From contig OZ024730.1 in NCBI GenBank assembly GCA_964016875.1, positions 42,672,943 through 42,736,942 of the forward strand: 64,000 nucleotides of DNA, read 5' to 3'. Below are positions 12,005 through 24,714 of this stretch, in pieces. The notes beneath the pieces are model-generated. The model worked only from the letters and a program-made list of their open reading frames with translations, had not been told where the DNA came from and made no database searches. The stretch is from Fallopia convolvulus. Taxonomy: Eukaryota; Streptophyta; Magnoliopsida; Caryophyllales; Polygonaceae. The translations under genes were made by a program, and so were the position numbers. Each line of letters starts with the position of its first letter. Within the stretch, counting starts at the first letter, position 1.

Positions 12005-13369
12005 ATGGCCCCACCAACCAGAGCGAGAGCTGCTGAAGCCAACGGAAGAGGCCGCGGAAGAGGTCGCGGTAGAGGCCGAGGTAGAGGTCGTGGCAGGGGT
12101 AGAGGAGAGGCCCCTGTAGCAGCTGAGCCAGAGGTACAACAGGATAACCATCAGGAGGAGGTTGTTGAGAGTCAGGATGTGGCTGCTGCTGTTCATCGAG
12201 AGGACAGTGCCTCCGTCGCTGGAGGAGGTCTCCCAGCAAACGGGGTTCAAGTGGGAGGAGGCGTACCACCAGCAGGATTGGCCCCAGAGGTGAATGCTGC
12301 AATCCAGCTGTTATTGCAGACTTTTTTGGGAGCGGGAGCTGCACCGAATCTGAACGCAGTTGCGGGGCAACAAGGAGCTGAGAGGAGGGCACCGGGACCA
12401 GATTCTATTTTGGCTGCCCAGCTAGGCGCAACGCCAGCTTCAGGAGGACCAGTGATAGCTGATCATGTGGTCGAACCGAGGAGACAGTATCGTGAGCCTC
12501 AGCCTGATAAGTGGCTCGCAGAGTTTAGGAAGACTAGAGTACCGAACTTTGCTAGAGCTCAGGGTTCTGATGTAGAGCAGTGGTTGAGGAGGGTAAAATC
12601 TGCGTTGGATTCCATTAAAGCACCGGAGGAGCTGAAGATGTCCTTAGTACAGAGTCTGCTGCAGGAGAGTGCTTTTGACTGGTGGGAGTTGTGTAGGGAT
12701 CACCGGACTGAGATAACTTTCGAGGAGTTCAAGAGGCACATTCGAGATCAATATTGTCCTCCAGTTGTGAGGGGGGCTCGGGAAGCTGATTTTCGGGATG
12801 CTGGACCCGAAAATATCACAGTATCTGAGACTATTCTGAAGTTTCAGCAGGAGTTGGAAACGGTGCCAAATGCTGCCCCAACGGAGGAGTTGAAGATTGT
12901 TACCTTTCTGAAAAGGTTGCAGCCGCATTTACGTGCTTATGTGTCTGGTCTCCGACTCGCGATATTGGCAGACGTTCAACAGCCTGCTTTGGCTTATGCT
13001 ATGGCCACGACCCGACAGAGTCAGCTGGAGGTGCATACCACGGGAAGCAAGAGGCAGAAGTTGTCTGCCCCGGTAGAATCTAGGAGAGATAGTCGTCTCG
13101 GCTCTTCTCAGCCGCAACGATCAGGGTTTCAGCCACAGGGTCGTCAGGACCATCGTCGTCAGAGTCAGTCCACTGGAGGGCAGAGAGAGTGCTTCAACTG
13201 TGGAAGCACTACTCATTTGAGGACTCAATGTCCAAAGCCGGTCAGGAGTTGCTTCAGTTGTGGGAAGCCTGGCCATTTGACGCAGTATTGTATAGTGGGG
13301 GAACCTTCACAGGGATCTTCACCGGGAACGGTGAATCAGATGCCTCGTCGTCAGCCTCAGCAGTTTTAG
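12005..13369 (+). pseudogene. gag: Tekay gag (capsid and nucleocapsid)
   Basis: ATG at 12,005, 454 residues, ending at a TAG (13,367-13,369) that is followed in the same frame by protease, so it is probably a former CAG rather than the natural end. The N-terminus holds an unbroken GR dipeptide run at about residues 13-34, a basic nucleic-acid-binding tail. The gag core runs from about residue 168 (WLAEFRKTRVPNF) to 320. Two zinc knuckles follow: CFNCGSTTHLRTQC near residue 396 and CFSCGKPGHLTQYC near 416. Gag packages element RNA in particles. Apart from the terminal stop the frame is clean. Confidence 0.9.
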
Positions 13370-13984
13370 CAGGCACCGAGCCAGGGCAGAGGACGCGGCG
13401 CAGGAGTTAGCAACACCGGGGGCAATCAGCCCCGAGTGTTTGAGATGAGGAGGGCCAATGCCCTACATGCGCCGACTGCTACAGGTACGATTTGGATTCA
13501 GTCTAGACCTGTTCACATACTGTTTGATACGGGTGCTACCCATTCTTTTATGTCTTCTGCTTGCGTGGCTAGACTAGGACTGACTTGCACTGACGGGGTA
13601 TCTTTTGTTGTGGGGTTGCCTGACGGTAGTAAAGTAAGAAGGAATAAGGAGATTTTACAGTGCCCTATTAGAATAGGGAATAGAGATTGATATGCAGATT
13701 TCATAGTAATGCAGTTGCCGCCAGATGATGACGTGATTCTTGGGATGGATTGGATGATACGTTACCGAGCAGTTTTGGATGCACACAGAGGTACAGTTAC
13801 GGTGACAGCAGATGATGGGACCAGACATGTGTGTCAGGAGTTAGAGCAGGAGGGGCCCGAATCGGTGATTAGTATGGTGAAGGCCGCCAAGTCGCTCAAT
13901 GACGGATGTGTTGGATATTGGTATTATGTTCTACAAGGGGACAAGGCAGAACTGCACATTCAGGACATACCATTAGTGTGCTAG
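13370..13984 (+). pseudogene. pol: Tekay aspartic protease region
   Basis: In frame with gag. The active-site DTGA is at 13,525-13,536 in HILFDTGATHSF, and VILGMDWM, the second conserved block, is at about 13,735. It would cleave the Gag-Pol precursor. An in-frame TGA at 13,688-13,690 separates the two blocks, and a TAG at 13,982-13,984 ends the piece. Both are compatible with single C-to-T or G-to-A change. An extra T in a T-run at about 13,994-14,000 then shifts the frame into RT. Confidence 0.85.
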
Positions 13985-13985
13985 T

Positions 13986-15815
13986 TTGAGGACGTTTTTT
14001 CCCGAGGAACTTCCAGGATTACCTCCTCAGAGAGAGGTGGATTTTGGGATTGAGTTGGAGCCGGGAACGAGGTCGATTTCGAGAGCCCCATATCGCATGG
14101 CCCCGATGGAGATGCAGGAGCTGAAGGCACAATTGGAGGAGCTGTTGGTGAAGGGTTACGTACGACCGAGTGTGTCGCCATGGGGAGCTCCAATTCTGTT
14201 TGTGAAAAAGAAGGATGGTTCTCTCCGACTGTGTATCGATTATCGGGAGTTGAATCGAGTTACCATCAAGAACAAGTATCCGCTGCCACATATTGATGAT
14301 TTGCTGGATCAGTTGCACGGGGCTACTGTGTTCTCCAAAGTGGATTTGAGGTCAGGTTATCACCAGCTGAGGATTCTGGAGGAAGATATACCTAAGACGG
14401 CTTTCCGAACGAGATATGGACATTATGAGTTTGTAGTGATGTCGTTCGGACTGACGAATGCACCCACTGTATTTATGGAGTTGATGAACCGGGTGTTTAT
14501 AGACTACTTGGACAGATTTGTAGTAGTGTTCATCGACGATATTTTGATCTACTCTCGGAGTAAGGAGGAGCACGCCGAGCATCTTAGGCTGGTGTTGGGA
14601 GTATTGAGACAGCATCGATTGTTTGCTAAGCTGTCCAAGTGTGAGTTTTGGTTGCCGGAAGTTACCTTTTTAGGGCATGTGGTATCTGCTCAGGGAGTTA
14701 CGGTGGATCCTGCAAAGATTGAAGCTGTAAAAGCATGGGAACATCCGAAGAATGTGAAGGAGGTGCGGAGTTTTCTGGGATTAGCAGGGTATTACAGGAG
14801 GTTTGTGGAAGGGTTTTCTCGGATAGCCCAACCACTTACCAATTTGCTTAAGAAGACGACTCGTTTCGAGTGGAACGAAGCTTGCCAGCGGAGTTTTGAT
14901 GAGCTGAAGAGAAGGTTGACTTTGGCTCCTATACTTGCTCTTCCTCAGGGGAATGAGGATTTTGTGATTTACAGTGACGCCTCCAAGGTCGGCCTGGGCT
15001 GTGTGCTGATGCAGAGGGACAGAGTGATTGCTTATACCTCCAAACAGTTGAAGCCGAACGAGCAGAATTACCCTACTCATGATTTGGAGTTGGCAGCTGT
15101 GGTACATGTTCTGAAGATTTGGCGTCATTACTTGTATGGGAGTACCTGCAAAGTGATGACAGATCATAACAGTCTCAAGTACATCTTCACTCAGAGGGAG
15201 TTGAATATGCGACAGAGGAGATGGCTGGAGTTACTGAAAGATTACGACCTTGAGATTCTTTACCACCCAGAGAAAGCGAATGTGGTCGCTGATGCCCTTA
15301 GCAGAAAGACGCCTCAGGAGAGTATGTTGGCTCATCTGACGGCTCAGCCAGAGTTACAGAGGGAGCTGATGAGGTACGAAATCGAAGTGCAGATTCAGCG
15401 TTATCAGGGTAGTCTGAAAATCCTAGAATGTCGGCCGTTTTTACTTGAGGAAGTAAGACAGAAGCAAGAAGATTGCCCGATGATTCAGGATTTGAGGCAG
15501 AGATTGAGCCGTGGAGAGGCACTCGACTTTGCAGAGAGAGCAGATGGTATTTTGTGTTTACATGGTCGGATTTTTGTGCCTCGAGATGCAGAGTTGAGGC
15601 AGAAGATTTTGCAAGAGGCTCATGCTACACCTTACTCAATCCACCCCGGGGCGAGTAAGATGTACAAGGATTTGCGACAATTTTATTGGTGGGATGGCAT
15701 GAAGCCGGATGTAGCGAGATTCGTCGCTAAATGTAAGGTCTGCCAGCAGGTGAAGATTGAGCACCAGAGACCCGGAGGAATGCTTCAGTCACTTCCTATT
15801 CCAGAATGGAATTGA
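13986..15815 (+). pseudogene. pol: Tekay RT, RNase H and integrase zinc domain
   Basis: 609 codons open, one base out of frame with gag-protease. RT: LRLCIDYRELNRVTIKNKYP, then the catalytic FIDD at 14,529-14,540 (residue 182), and FLGLAGYYRRF at the thumb. RNase H: VIYSDASKVGLG, TSKQLKPNEQNY, and the final VVADALSRK with the expected Asp. The integrase HHCC zinc region follows: H in EAHATPYSIHPG, C in KCKVCQQ. An in-frame TGA at 15,813-15,815 cuts it before the integrase core. The catalytic residues of RT and RNase H all appear intact, so loss of function comes from the stops and shifts rather than from active-site decay. No natural start codon begins this piece; it is a continuation. Confidence 0.92.
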
Positions 15816-16893
15816 GAGGAAATCTCCATGGATTTTGTCACCGGTTTGAGACTCAGCAGAGGCCATGATGCCATTTGGGTAGTGCTGGATAGACTGACGA
15901 AGACTGCTCGCTTTTTGCCTATCCGAGAGACGTGGCAAGTAAGCAAGTTAGTGGAGGTATTTATTAATCAGATAGTTAGGCTGCACGGAGTGCCTAAGAC
16001 GATTGTGTCGGATCGAGATGGGCGTTTTACTTCTAGATATTGGCAGCAGGTGCATGAGGCATTAGGGACGAGATTACATTTCACGACTTCTTACCATCCG
16101 CAGTCAGATAGAGAGGACGATTCAGATGCTAGAGGACATGCTGAGGTCTTGCGTATTAGACTGGGGAGGTCAGTGGTCGGATCACTTGGCTTTGGTAGAG
16201 TTTGCTTATAACAACAGTTGGCATTCGTCAATTCAGATGGCTCCTTATGAGGCTTTATATGGTCGGAAGCGTAGGACACCGCTGTGTTGGGATGATCCCT
16301 CGGATGTAGTAGGAGAGAGGCCACAGATGATTGAGGAGACGATTGGGAAAGTGGCCTTAATCAGAGAGAGAATGTTAGCTGCTCAGAGCCGCCAGAAGTC
16401 CTATGCAGACAAGAGGCGTAGGCCATTGGAGTTTGAGGTCGGAGCCCACGTCTGGTTGAGAGTATCGCCTACCCGTGGGGTAAGAAGATTCGGGGTGAAA
16501 GGGAAGCTGAGTCCCCGATATATCGGTCCGTTCGAGATTCTGGAGAGAGTAGGCGAGGTGGCTTACAGACTAGCATTGCCGCCTGCTTTGGAAGGAGTGC
16601 ACCCGGTATTCCATGTTTCACAATTGAGACAGTATGTCCCGGATCCTATTCATAGACTGAATTTTGAGGATTTGGTGGTAGAACCAGATCACACCTTCCG
16701 GGAACAACCGCTGAAGATTTTAGATCGACGAATGAAGAAGCTACGGAACAAGGAGATTCCTCTGGTGTTAATTCAGTGGTCTCGACGAGGAGTCGAGGAG
16801 GCCACTTGGGAGACGGAGTCCAGAATGAGTGAGAGTTATCCAGAGATTTACCCGAGTTTAGTAGAGGCGTTTGAGGGGAAGGTTAGTAATTAG
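15816..16893 (+). pseudogene. pol: Tekay integrase core and C-terminal chromodomain-like tail
   Basis: The integrase core starts in the RT frame at 15,816. The first Asp lies in WVVLDRLTKTARF and the second in IVSDRDGRFTS. About 8 bases are lost near 16,110, just before the expected catalytic Glu, which throws the frame. The rest is open in another frame (from about 16,115) through LVEFAYNNSWH, the GPFEILERVG block and VHPVFHVSQLR. The C-terminus (IPLVLIQWSRRGVEEATWE) is the chromodomain-like tail of chromoviruses, which directs integration into marked heterochromatin. It ends at TAG 16,891-16,893. Insertion in repeat-dense DNA agrees with that role. Confidence 0.88.
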
Positions 16894-17052
16894 TGTATTG
16901 TTTTCAGATTTGATGCTGCTTCGTGATCCTTGGTTGCTTGACTTGCTTGTCTAACTATTTAATTTTCGTTTGATGTGCTGTATGTTTTCGATGACTAGTA
17001 CGGGTTAGGATTTGTGTTATCAATCAATTTCGGTTCGAGGACGAACCTCTTT

Positions 17053-17066
17053 AAGGGGGAGAGGTT
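17053..17066 (+). other. Polypurine tract of the Tekay element
   Basis: AAGGGGGAGAGG directly before the right LTR, primer for plus-strand synthesis. It is preceded by GTTCGAGGACGAAC, an inverted repeat often seen just upstream of chromovirus PPTs. Confidence 0.85.
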
Positions 17067-19657
17067 TGTGAGAACCTCGAATATCTTTTCTTTCGTATTA
17101 AACCTCGAATATCTTTTAACCTCGATATATATAGGTTCCTTTCTATAAAGTTTCGGGACGAAACTTTCTTAAGGGGGGTAGTATGTAATATTCGGATTCG
17201 TTTTTCTTCTAGGTCGAAAAAACGAGTTCTTTGAGTTAAAGGCAATCGAGTTCTCGAACCACATACAACCTCGTTAGAGGAAAAGATATGTTTTAATAAT
17301 CTGATCTACTAACTCGGATTTAGTCTATATATATATATATTTTTATATATTATTTTCTTTCTATCTTAAATAAGCCAGAAGGATCAATCACTCCAAAAAC
17401 TTATCCGAATCAACCGTATCTATCTAAATCTGGGTTAAACCCCTCTATTTTAACAAACTAATATTCGTATAATTCCGGATCACGAGCCGATTGAAGTTTG
17501 TTCAAACTCTTTCCTCCGTTTACGTGGCCGGGAGTGAGTCGGGACCTCGCCGATCGTCAAAGCTGTCCAGAGGGGTTCTGCGCGTGCCACCGGTCCATCA
17601 CCGCACCATCATCGATTCATCGACGACACTCCATTCTCGCCGGCAGTCCGGAACCAACGTTTCCGGTAAGTTCACGCTTTCTCTATTTATTTACCTCCCC
17701 TGTTTTTTTTCTTCTTCGTCTTAGTTAGAGGTCTTCGGGGTAGAGTCCGGTAGAGTCCAGCGTGAGGGTCTTAGGTCGACTCCACAACTTCAGATCTGAG
17801 CGGGGCGTCGTCGTCAAGGCCGGCCAGGGGAAGGCGCCTTTTCGTCGTCCGCGGAGGGGTCCGAGAGTGCCACTGCTCCGTGTACGAAGGATTGGAGGTT
17901 GAATCAATAGGCGGCATGGGGAGATCAACAAGGGCGTAAGCCCTGCTCGCGGAGTCCAATCGCCGGCGACAGTGAACAGGGGTGGCGGGAGTGCACTGCT
18001 CTTCTTCGATACTGTCGGACGCGAAGGAGGAGTACAGTAGGCGGAAATACGGACTCGTCGGTGGGAGCGAGTTCGTCGGACGAAGGACTCCCGATGGTTG
18101 TGGCGAGAGGAGGAAGAAGACTCGGTCGAAATTGCCGGTTCTTCACGAGGTTGAAGAAGAAGAGATGGTGGGTCCCACCTGGTTGGTCAACTTTTGGTTT
18201 GGTTGGTCAACAGGCTGATGGGTAGGGGAAACGGGCCACAATTTGGGTCTAAATGTTGGGCTACGTTAGTTGGGGAATGGGTTAAAAATTGGGCTATGTG
18301 TTTTCTTTTTATTTCTGGGCTGGGAGATTGGTATGGAATTGGGATTGTTTTATTTGGGCTGGGCCGAGCTAGTAGACAAAGGAGTGGGAAATTAGGTGGT
18401 TGGGTGTTGGTGGGTTGAATTTGTTAGATAAGTAGGATAAATTTTATAAGGGGCTAACTAGCACATTTTAATATTTATTAATTAGAATTTTCTTAATAAA
18501 AGTTAGGTATATCGGCTTGTATTTAAGTTAATTTTTCCCTTTATAATTCTTTAGGGAATCGGTCCGTTTGAGATAGTAGTTCCGTCTTCCCAAGGATCCT
18601 TCGTTCGAGGTAAGTCGTTTTTCGACTTGCTCGGTTCTTTTCTCCCTTGTTAGACTGCGTATCGATATTGTAGGACGGGTTTTGGGAACTAGTCTCGAAT
18701 ACCTTTTAAATTGTTTTGAGCTCCTTGTGTGTTGTGTGCGTTAATGATTTTAAATGTGTTTTATTGGAAATTATTTTGGAACGTTTTCTCTGTGTTGGTA
18801 CCGTTTCCGACACGGCCCATCGTAGCTGGTGTTGAGGAAGAGTTGGCTACTTTGACCCGTGTGACTGGGAAAATCGTTCCCCTTCAAAACGAAAATTATT
18901 ATCTGTGTATTTTTGGCAAGTGCTCCAGTGGAGGCTTAGCCAGGGGTTAGAAGGGAGATTGTGAAGTGGAGTGGGAGGGCCTGCCTCTGCACTCGGCGCG
19001 GTGATGAGCGCCTTGGAAGTCGGATCGTGGACAAAGGAAAAATTTCATTGCTATGTGTTTGTGATTGTAAATGCGTATGTGACTTGTGTGACTGATATAA
19101 CTAATTTAGGTATTGGCCTTTAGAGTTATGATTGAGATTGTAGATGTGTATGCTGACTTTAGATAAATGGTTTTAAAGCGTTCTACAGTTTCCGTATTCT
19201 TTCTAGCTTGGTAGATTAGACGCTGACCCTTCGGGGAACATTTTACAGTTCCAGGTATGAACCAGGGAGCCGTGCAGGAACCAAGGCAAGATGGCGGGCC
19301 GGAGCGGTAAAGAGCGCGTGTCATAGTGGGATTGGTTTTTACTAGTTATTTATAATAGTTTAGGATGTTGATTTTACTATTTGTTTGACGGAGTTGGTAT
19401 TGAGTTTCGTTTATTATAATTTTGTTCGAATAGTGTAGTTTCAGTAGGAATTGTGAAGTATTTGAATGTTTATGATTTTCGGGGATTCATGCATGATTAC
19501 GTTTTCTAAGTTTTATTAAACAAAGTTTGGATGTTTTATTATGATTTTCTCGTCGTCCCCGCGTTGTAATGTCCTACAGTGTAGTTGTCAACCTAAATAA
19601 TAGTACCTTGTAAGGTCTATTTCCCAGTAGAGCCTCGACGGAAGTCGGGGTGTTACA
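17067..19657 (+). repeat. Right LTR of the Tekay element
   Basis: 2,591 bp, direct copy of 9,156-11,754. It repeats the internal PPT-like/TGTAATATTC junction (about 17,150-17,190), so that feature was already in the LTR when the element transposed. It ends TGTTACA followed by the AACAT duplication. Confidence 0.92.
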
Positions 19658-19662
19658 AACAT

Positions 19663-19876
19663 GACCAATGCTTCTAAAGGGTCTAAGCTCAAAAAGGGGC
19701 CAATAACTTGCTACAATTGCGGAGAGTCAGGGCATGTCAATAAAGATTATCCCGATGAGAGAAAGACGTGCTTCATGTGTAAGGAGGAAGGACATACACG
19801 TAAACATTGTCCTCGAAAGGGAGCTAGAGCATCTCAATCCCTCATAATTTCGGGCCCTTTTCAACAATCAGGATGA
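19663..19876 (+). pseudogene. gag: Gag of the gag-only element, 3' part with zinc knuckles
   Basis: Continues the 8,233-9,155 frame after the Tekay insertion. Two knuckles: CYNCGESGHVNKDY, in which the last Cys is now Tyr (compatible with G-to-A), and a complete CFMCKEEGHTRKHC. These bind the packaging signal of the RNA. The frame ends at TGA 19,874-19,876. No protease motif follows. Confidence 0.85.
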
Positions 19877-21277
19877 GACTAAGCCAAGAAGAGCTGTTTC
19901 CATGCAAACCAAAAGTAGAACACACATTGCCTGAGAAAAGGCAAACACTCTATAAGATGCATCTGCATGACATACTCATTTGTTCTACAATAAATACTCT
20001 TTTTATAGTATTTGAAGAGGCTGAAGCGAGAATGCTTATAAGCTAAGTTTAAATTTCTGATCATCTAAAACTTTTGTATTCCAATGGTAGTTGGAAATCT
20101 CGAACCATGCCTTTGACACTCTTCCTTGTAAGAATGTCTCATTTTGGATTCCATAATATGACTGTGGGTTATCATATTATTTCTTTGTAGAACCAAAGAT
20201 CGTTTTCCATCGTTATCTTAATATAAGATAAAGTTTCGAGCCAAAATGTGGTTTAACTTTACGAGGTATGCATCGTATTACAAAGTTCACCTAAAAATTT
20301 TACATTTATACCGAATTGTAAGTTTTTACGAATCAAAGGTTTTCAATATAGCTTCATGGTGGTGAATAAGAGTGGACGTTTATCTCCCATCTTGATCACA
20401 TGGTTGAGGTAAAAATTCATGTCTTGTTCTTGTGGAGATATACACATTAAGCGACTATGTTGGAAATAGTTCCCCGATACTGATCACATTGGTTGAATGA
20501 AACCACTTAGTCCCACGAATTCATCCTTGTTTTACCAAAAACTAGCTTCTTATAAGAAATAAAAAGTATAATATAGAAAGACGTTCGAACAACTTCTCGA
20601 TAGTTAATCTGTTCAGATACCATATCATAAAGATGACTACCTTCTCTTGTAATATAACCATCAATTGTTCCAATAGTAACTTCATTAGAAGTTCAACATA
20701 GAAGTTCCTCTTCCATGGCATGGCCCTTACATATTCAAACTTTGATTCCATATCATCAGTTATCGTATATCCATCTCAAAAGAATTCTTCCGCAATGACT
20801 CTATTCTAGAAGTATAGAATGGATTAGTTATTTTCTTACTTGCTTTCTAGAAGCACTTAAGAGCTCGTTTCAATTAGGATGCTTGATCTATAAATTGTCC
20901 AACTTTTATGTCTGGGAAGGACAACCCATAAGATCTGTAGGTATGACCCCAAACTAATGGATAAACCGCTTGATCGTTAGCCTACTTCGTTGACAAGTCT
21001 AAATTAGGGTTGTTACAAGGAATAAAAATCTTTGGATTCATTAAACCACATAAGTTTAAATGTGGTAATCTTTCCAAGTAATACTAAGGTAACGATTCCT
21101 TAAGAAAAAGGTACAATAATTCTTCTACTTGTACATTCATCTTAACTGAAGAACAAAACGTTCTCTAAGGGGGTACTAGACCCTTTATTGTTTCGTCACA
21201 ATTGTTAGTAGCTACTTTCCGTGTTAACCTTGTACCGCCCTAAATCATTCCTAGTTTCGTTTTTAAGGGGGTACTAT
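19877..21277 (+). other. Non-coding 3' internal region and PPT of the gag-only element
   Basis: About 1.4 kb with no open frame over 70 codons and no recognisable pol motif on either strand. It ends in TTTTAAGGGGG (21,262-21,271), a polypurine tract next to the right LTR. It is either a natural replacement of pol or the result of a large old deletion. Confidence 0.6.
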
Positions 21278-21387
21278 TGTAATATCCGCTAAATGTTAAA
21301 TATAATAAAACAGATATTTATCCCAATAAATTTTTTTTTCTCTAAAGTAGAGAACTTAATAATCTTTATAATTTCTTATTAAATTAT

Positions 21388-21613
21388 AGAGTTTGGTTCA
21401 AATGAAACAAACTCTTATCCTAAAACGTGAACGAATGCACTTTTCCTAGTTAGTAGTGCACTTTTCATACAAAAGTGCATTGAAAAATACAAAAAGTGCA
21501 CTACAAAAAAGATGAAAAGTGCACTAAAAAGTACGAAAAGTGCAAATGCGAAAAAGTGCACTTTGAAGTAGGAAAAGTGCACCACTAACTACAAAAAGTG
21601 CATTCGTTTCAGG
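21388..21613. mobile_element. Short MITE with GTGCACTTTT motif
   Basis: About 225 bp absent from the left LTR (compare 1,340-1,355). The two halves are inverted: CTCTTATCCTAAAACG near the left end faces CGTTTCAGGATAAGAG at the right. AAAAGTGCA or its complement recurs about ten times. The exact termini and TSD are unclear because the left side has an additional TTTGGTTCAAATGAAAC. Confidence 0.6.
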
Positions 21614-21883
21614 ATAAGAGCTTGTAAAAGTTTATTATAATAACAATTAAGAATTTATTCAAATATATTAAGCAAGTCGAATAACTAGTTAAATATTTTC
21701 TCTTAAAAAGAGAGTTCAATTATTTTTATAATTTTCACAATAAATTATAAATTTTTTATAAAGGGTTATCAAAGTATCAAATAAAATTTTAAACAAATGT
21801 AATTAATAAAATTTCGGATTTTGAGCTAATATTAATTTAAAGATGCAAGTGAAAATACAAGAATAAAAAAAAATAAAAAAAAG

Positions 21884-21962
21884 GGGGCGAGAGGGGAACT
21901 CAAACCCGCAACCTCTTGCTCCCTTCACATATTAGCTAACATTCAATCCCGCTAGGCTAACT
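21884..21962 (-). other. tRNA-derived segment inside right LTR
   Basis: Counterpart of 1,602-1,680. Here the B-box has decayed (GGTTTGAGTTC) while the A-box-like region persists. A longer A-rich stretch lies outside it (21,867-21,882). Confidence 0.55.
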
Positions 21963-22209
21963 CAATTTTACTACCCATAATACAATTCTTTTAATTATAA
22001 AACCTCTTGTTTCTTCTTCTTCCCCAATTGCTTAAATCAATTGTCTCATTGATTTGACGTATGTTCAAGCCCATGGTTTCCACCTCCATCTTTGGCTTCT
22101 CCCTTCCCAACATCTCCTCCACCAATTAGAATTTCTCTACCTAGACGAGCAATCCTCATGGGACTTCCACCTCACCATTGAATAAGGTTCTTCAAGCTTC
22201 CATTACCAC

Positions 22210-22217
22210 TATAAATA
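22210..22217 (+). promoter_or_regulatory. TATA box of right LTR
   Basis: TATAAATAGGGGGCAAGAG, identical in core to the left LTR box at 1,928-1,935. Confidence 0.6.
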
Positions 22218-24714
22218 GGGGGCAAGAGCAAGAGTAATATAAACATATAAATTCCTCTCTTCCTCCTCTTCAAATTCATCCTAATTTCAAGTCAAAAATC
22301 CCTAGAATAGATTTTTCCCAAATCTGATTTTTTATTAAAAAAATTCCACAAAACCCTAAATCCCCCACCTTGGTCGCCGGACCACCACCTCCATTCGACC
22401 GGGCCGTCGGCCACCACCACGCGCACCGCCAGTCTAGGAGGCCGCCGCCCTGGAGTCGCCACGCCGTCGTCCAATGGTGTTGCCTGCACTACAGGTACGT
22501 CGTTCTTCAATTCACGTGAAAGAGCGAAGGAAGAAGATGAGCTTACTCTTTTGGGCTGTTGTTGGGCTAATTCAAATAGGCACATATGTCCAATATTAGC
22601 CAATCAGATTTTTAATAAGGATAAAAGAGAAGGAGAGGCCCAAAAATCCGCCCACCTCGAAATTCTTGCCCATTCCGCTCTCATTTTCACTCGGTATAAT
22701 TTCCCAACTCGTATTTTAATTTTCTATCTGTTTATAAAATAATTTTACATAAATATAATATTTATTTAAATAAATTCACTAAATTTTACAAATGAGCTTT
22801 TAAAAAAGGAAATTATGTAATTAAATTAAATTGCATGCGCATCTAAGAGAAATATAATTTTCAATAAATCATATGTGAATTCATAGAATATTAATATTCA
22901 TAACAATAATATTTTAAGCATATTAAGTTGTTGATAATTTGAAAAGAATAATAACATGCATATGGTTTTTATAAAGAAATAAATATATATGGGAAAGAAT
23001 TTGCTAAAAGGGCAAAAAAAATTAACCTAATTAGGCGCTTGTAACAAAATCCATTTTTTTAGGTTTTTGTCAAGTATAAAAGGCCTTTATTTTTTTTATC
23101 ACCTCTCATCTCCTCGACTCTTTTCTCCCGAGTCCGTATTTTCGTCTCGATTCTCTCTAGTTCCTTGCTTCAATTCCTAGGCTTGTTTATCAGCAAAACT
23201 TGGAAATCGATCTCTGGATTTCGCACTATACTGTGAAAATTTCTTGGTTCTTATCCCCAATTTCCTCTACGATGCGCATTTTCTGGAACTCTAGGGTTTC
23301 GACGATCAAATTGAAGGTCGTGGATTTGTCTTTTTTGACCCGTGGGTACTCTCTTTCGCTCTCTAAACTCATCACTCTCTTTTTAGTCTGCAATTTTAAT
23401 GATCTAATCAAATTAAATTGCTTGATTTGCTATTATTGCCGCAGTAAACCATAATGTTTAGTTATGCTTCCAATTGAGGGTTTGACTAGCTTTTTTTGAG
23501 TTGGTTATTTGGCTTGATCGTTTCAATATAATTATGCCTTTGAGCAATCTAGGAGTTTGGATTCGGTTCTTGCTGTTGAAGCTTAGGGCCTTGACTAATA
23601 CTAGACCTAATGTTGGTGCTAAAAAATTAGGAGAGCTCGACAGTAAACCATTTCAGATTGCTGCTAAGAGGAGATATTCTGCTCAAATGGCTCCTTTGAA
23701 AGCCACATAATGGTGGTCACTTTTGCAAGAGTATGTGAAGGATACCTCCTGGAACCCGTTCAAGGACATCTTAGAGAAAGAAACCAATAAAAATAAGGTA
23801 TATACACTTTAAACTTCCATTTGGTTTGGCAATATATCTCAAGTTATTATATATTTCAAGGTATGTATATTGGTTTCTGTTGAATTTGTTTGGTCATCAA
23901 GAAGTGATTGATGAGGAGGATGAGAGACTTGAGGAGTTGAGGAATGAGGTGGTTTATTTTTTTGACTGAAATTTAAAAATAAAGAGATTATGATTCCCTT
24001 AAAATTAAATAAACAAACTCCTCACCAGGGAACATAAATTTGTCACTAGTGGTATCTTTGTTGTGTTCGTTTACTTTGTGCTTGAGCTTGTCAATCATTA
24101 GCTTTCTCTGTAGCCTTGGGATGTCTATATACATTGTTGATGTGTTAGTTGCTTGAGCCTGTCAATCAGTTATGAACATCATTTAATGGATTGATGACTG
24201 AGGGATACAAGATCCTCTAATTTGAAAGCAAGTTATCTCACTATAATGATGGGCTTAACTGAGAACAATAGCAACTGGTTTTTAGGTTTTTGTTGTTTTG
24301 TTGGTTGACCATTAATGTTGTGTATTTATTTGGTTGTATGATGAAAATGATGCTAACTTTCATTTAGATTGTGGTCGAATAAATATGTGAATTTGTTGTA
24401 CTATGTAGTTCAAATTGATGACAAAGTCCTTGAACATGTAATTCTTTTATTTACTGGATCTTTATTGTTGTTGATGTTTAAGAGAACCTACAACAGAGTC
24501 TATAAAGAAAGATTATATTATTTTGAAAGAAAACCAGGAAAGAGTATGACTAAGCATGTTCAAATCCGGAAGAAGATGTAGGTTATCATCTTGGAATAAC
24601 GTGGAGGCTTGTCTTTCCAAATTCTACATTCAAATTTATGGTTGAGATAATTCCTACTTTCTTCTTTTCTAGTGCATTTTAAGTTAGCATCTATTTTTAT
24701 TATGAAATGTAGTT

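Larger units (their letters stand above)
9156..19657 (+). mobile_element. Tekay/Del-type chromovirus (Ty3/gypsy), complete but mutated
   Basis: The element is 10,502 bp, flanked by a perfect 5-bp duplication AACAT (9,151-9,155 and 19,658-19,662). LTRs begin TGTGAGAA and end TGTTACA. PBS is iMet type (11,758-11,769) and a polypurine tract is at 17,053-17,066. Order is gag, protease, RT, RNase H, integrase, C-terminal chromodomain-like segment. That order, the long GR-rich gag and the HPVFHVSQLR integrase tail point to the Tekay (Del) lineage. The coding region carries four in-frame stops and two frameshifts, so this copy cannot make its own polyprotein. The LTRs remain very similar, which makes it younger than its host element. 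Confidence 0.92.

Noticed and set aside
11973..12392. Minus-strand open frames opposite Tekay gag
   Set aside because: Produced by the GR-repeat codons of gag read backwards.
23200..23710. Possible host gene exon(s) in the right-LTR transposon
   Set aside because: Open stretches are short and match nothing I recognise; kept only as a gene-like region of the element.
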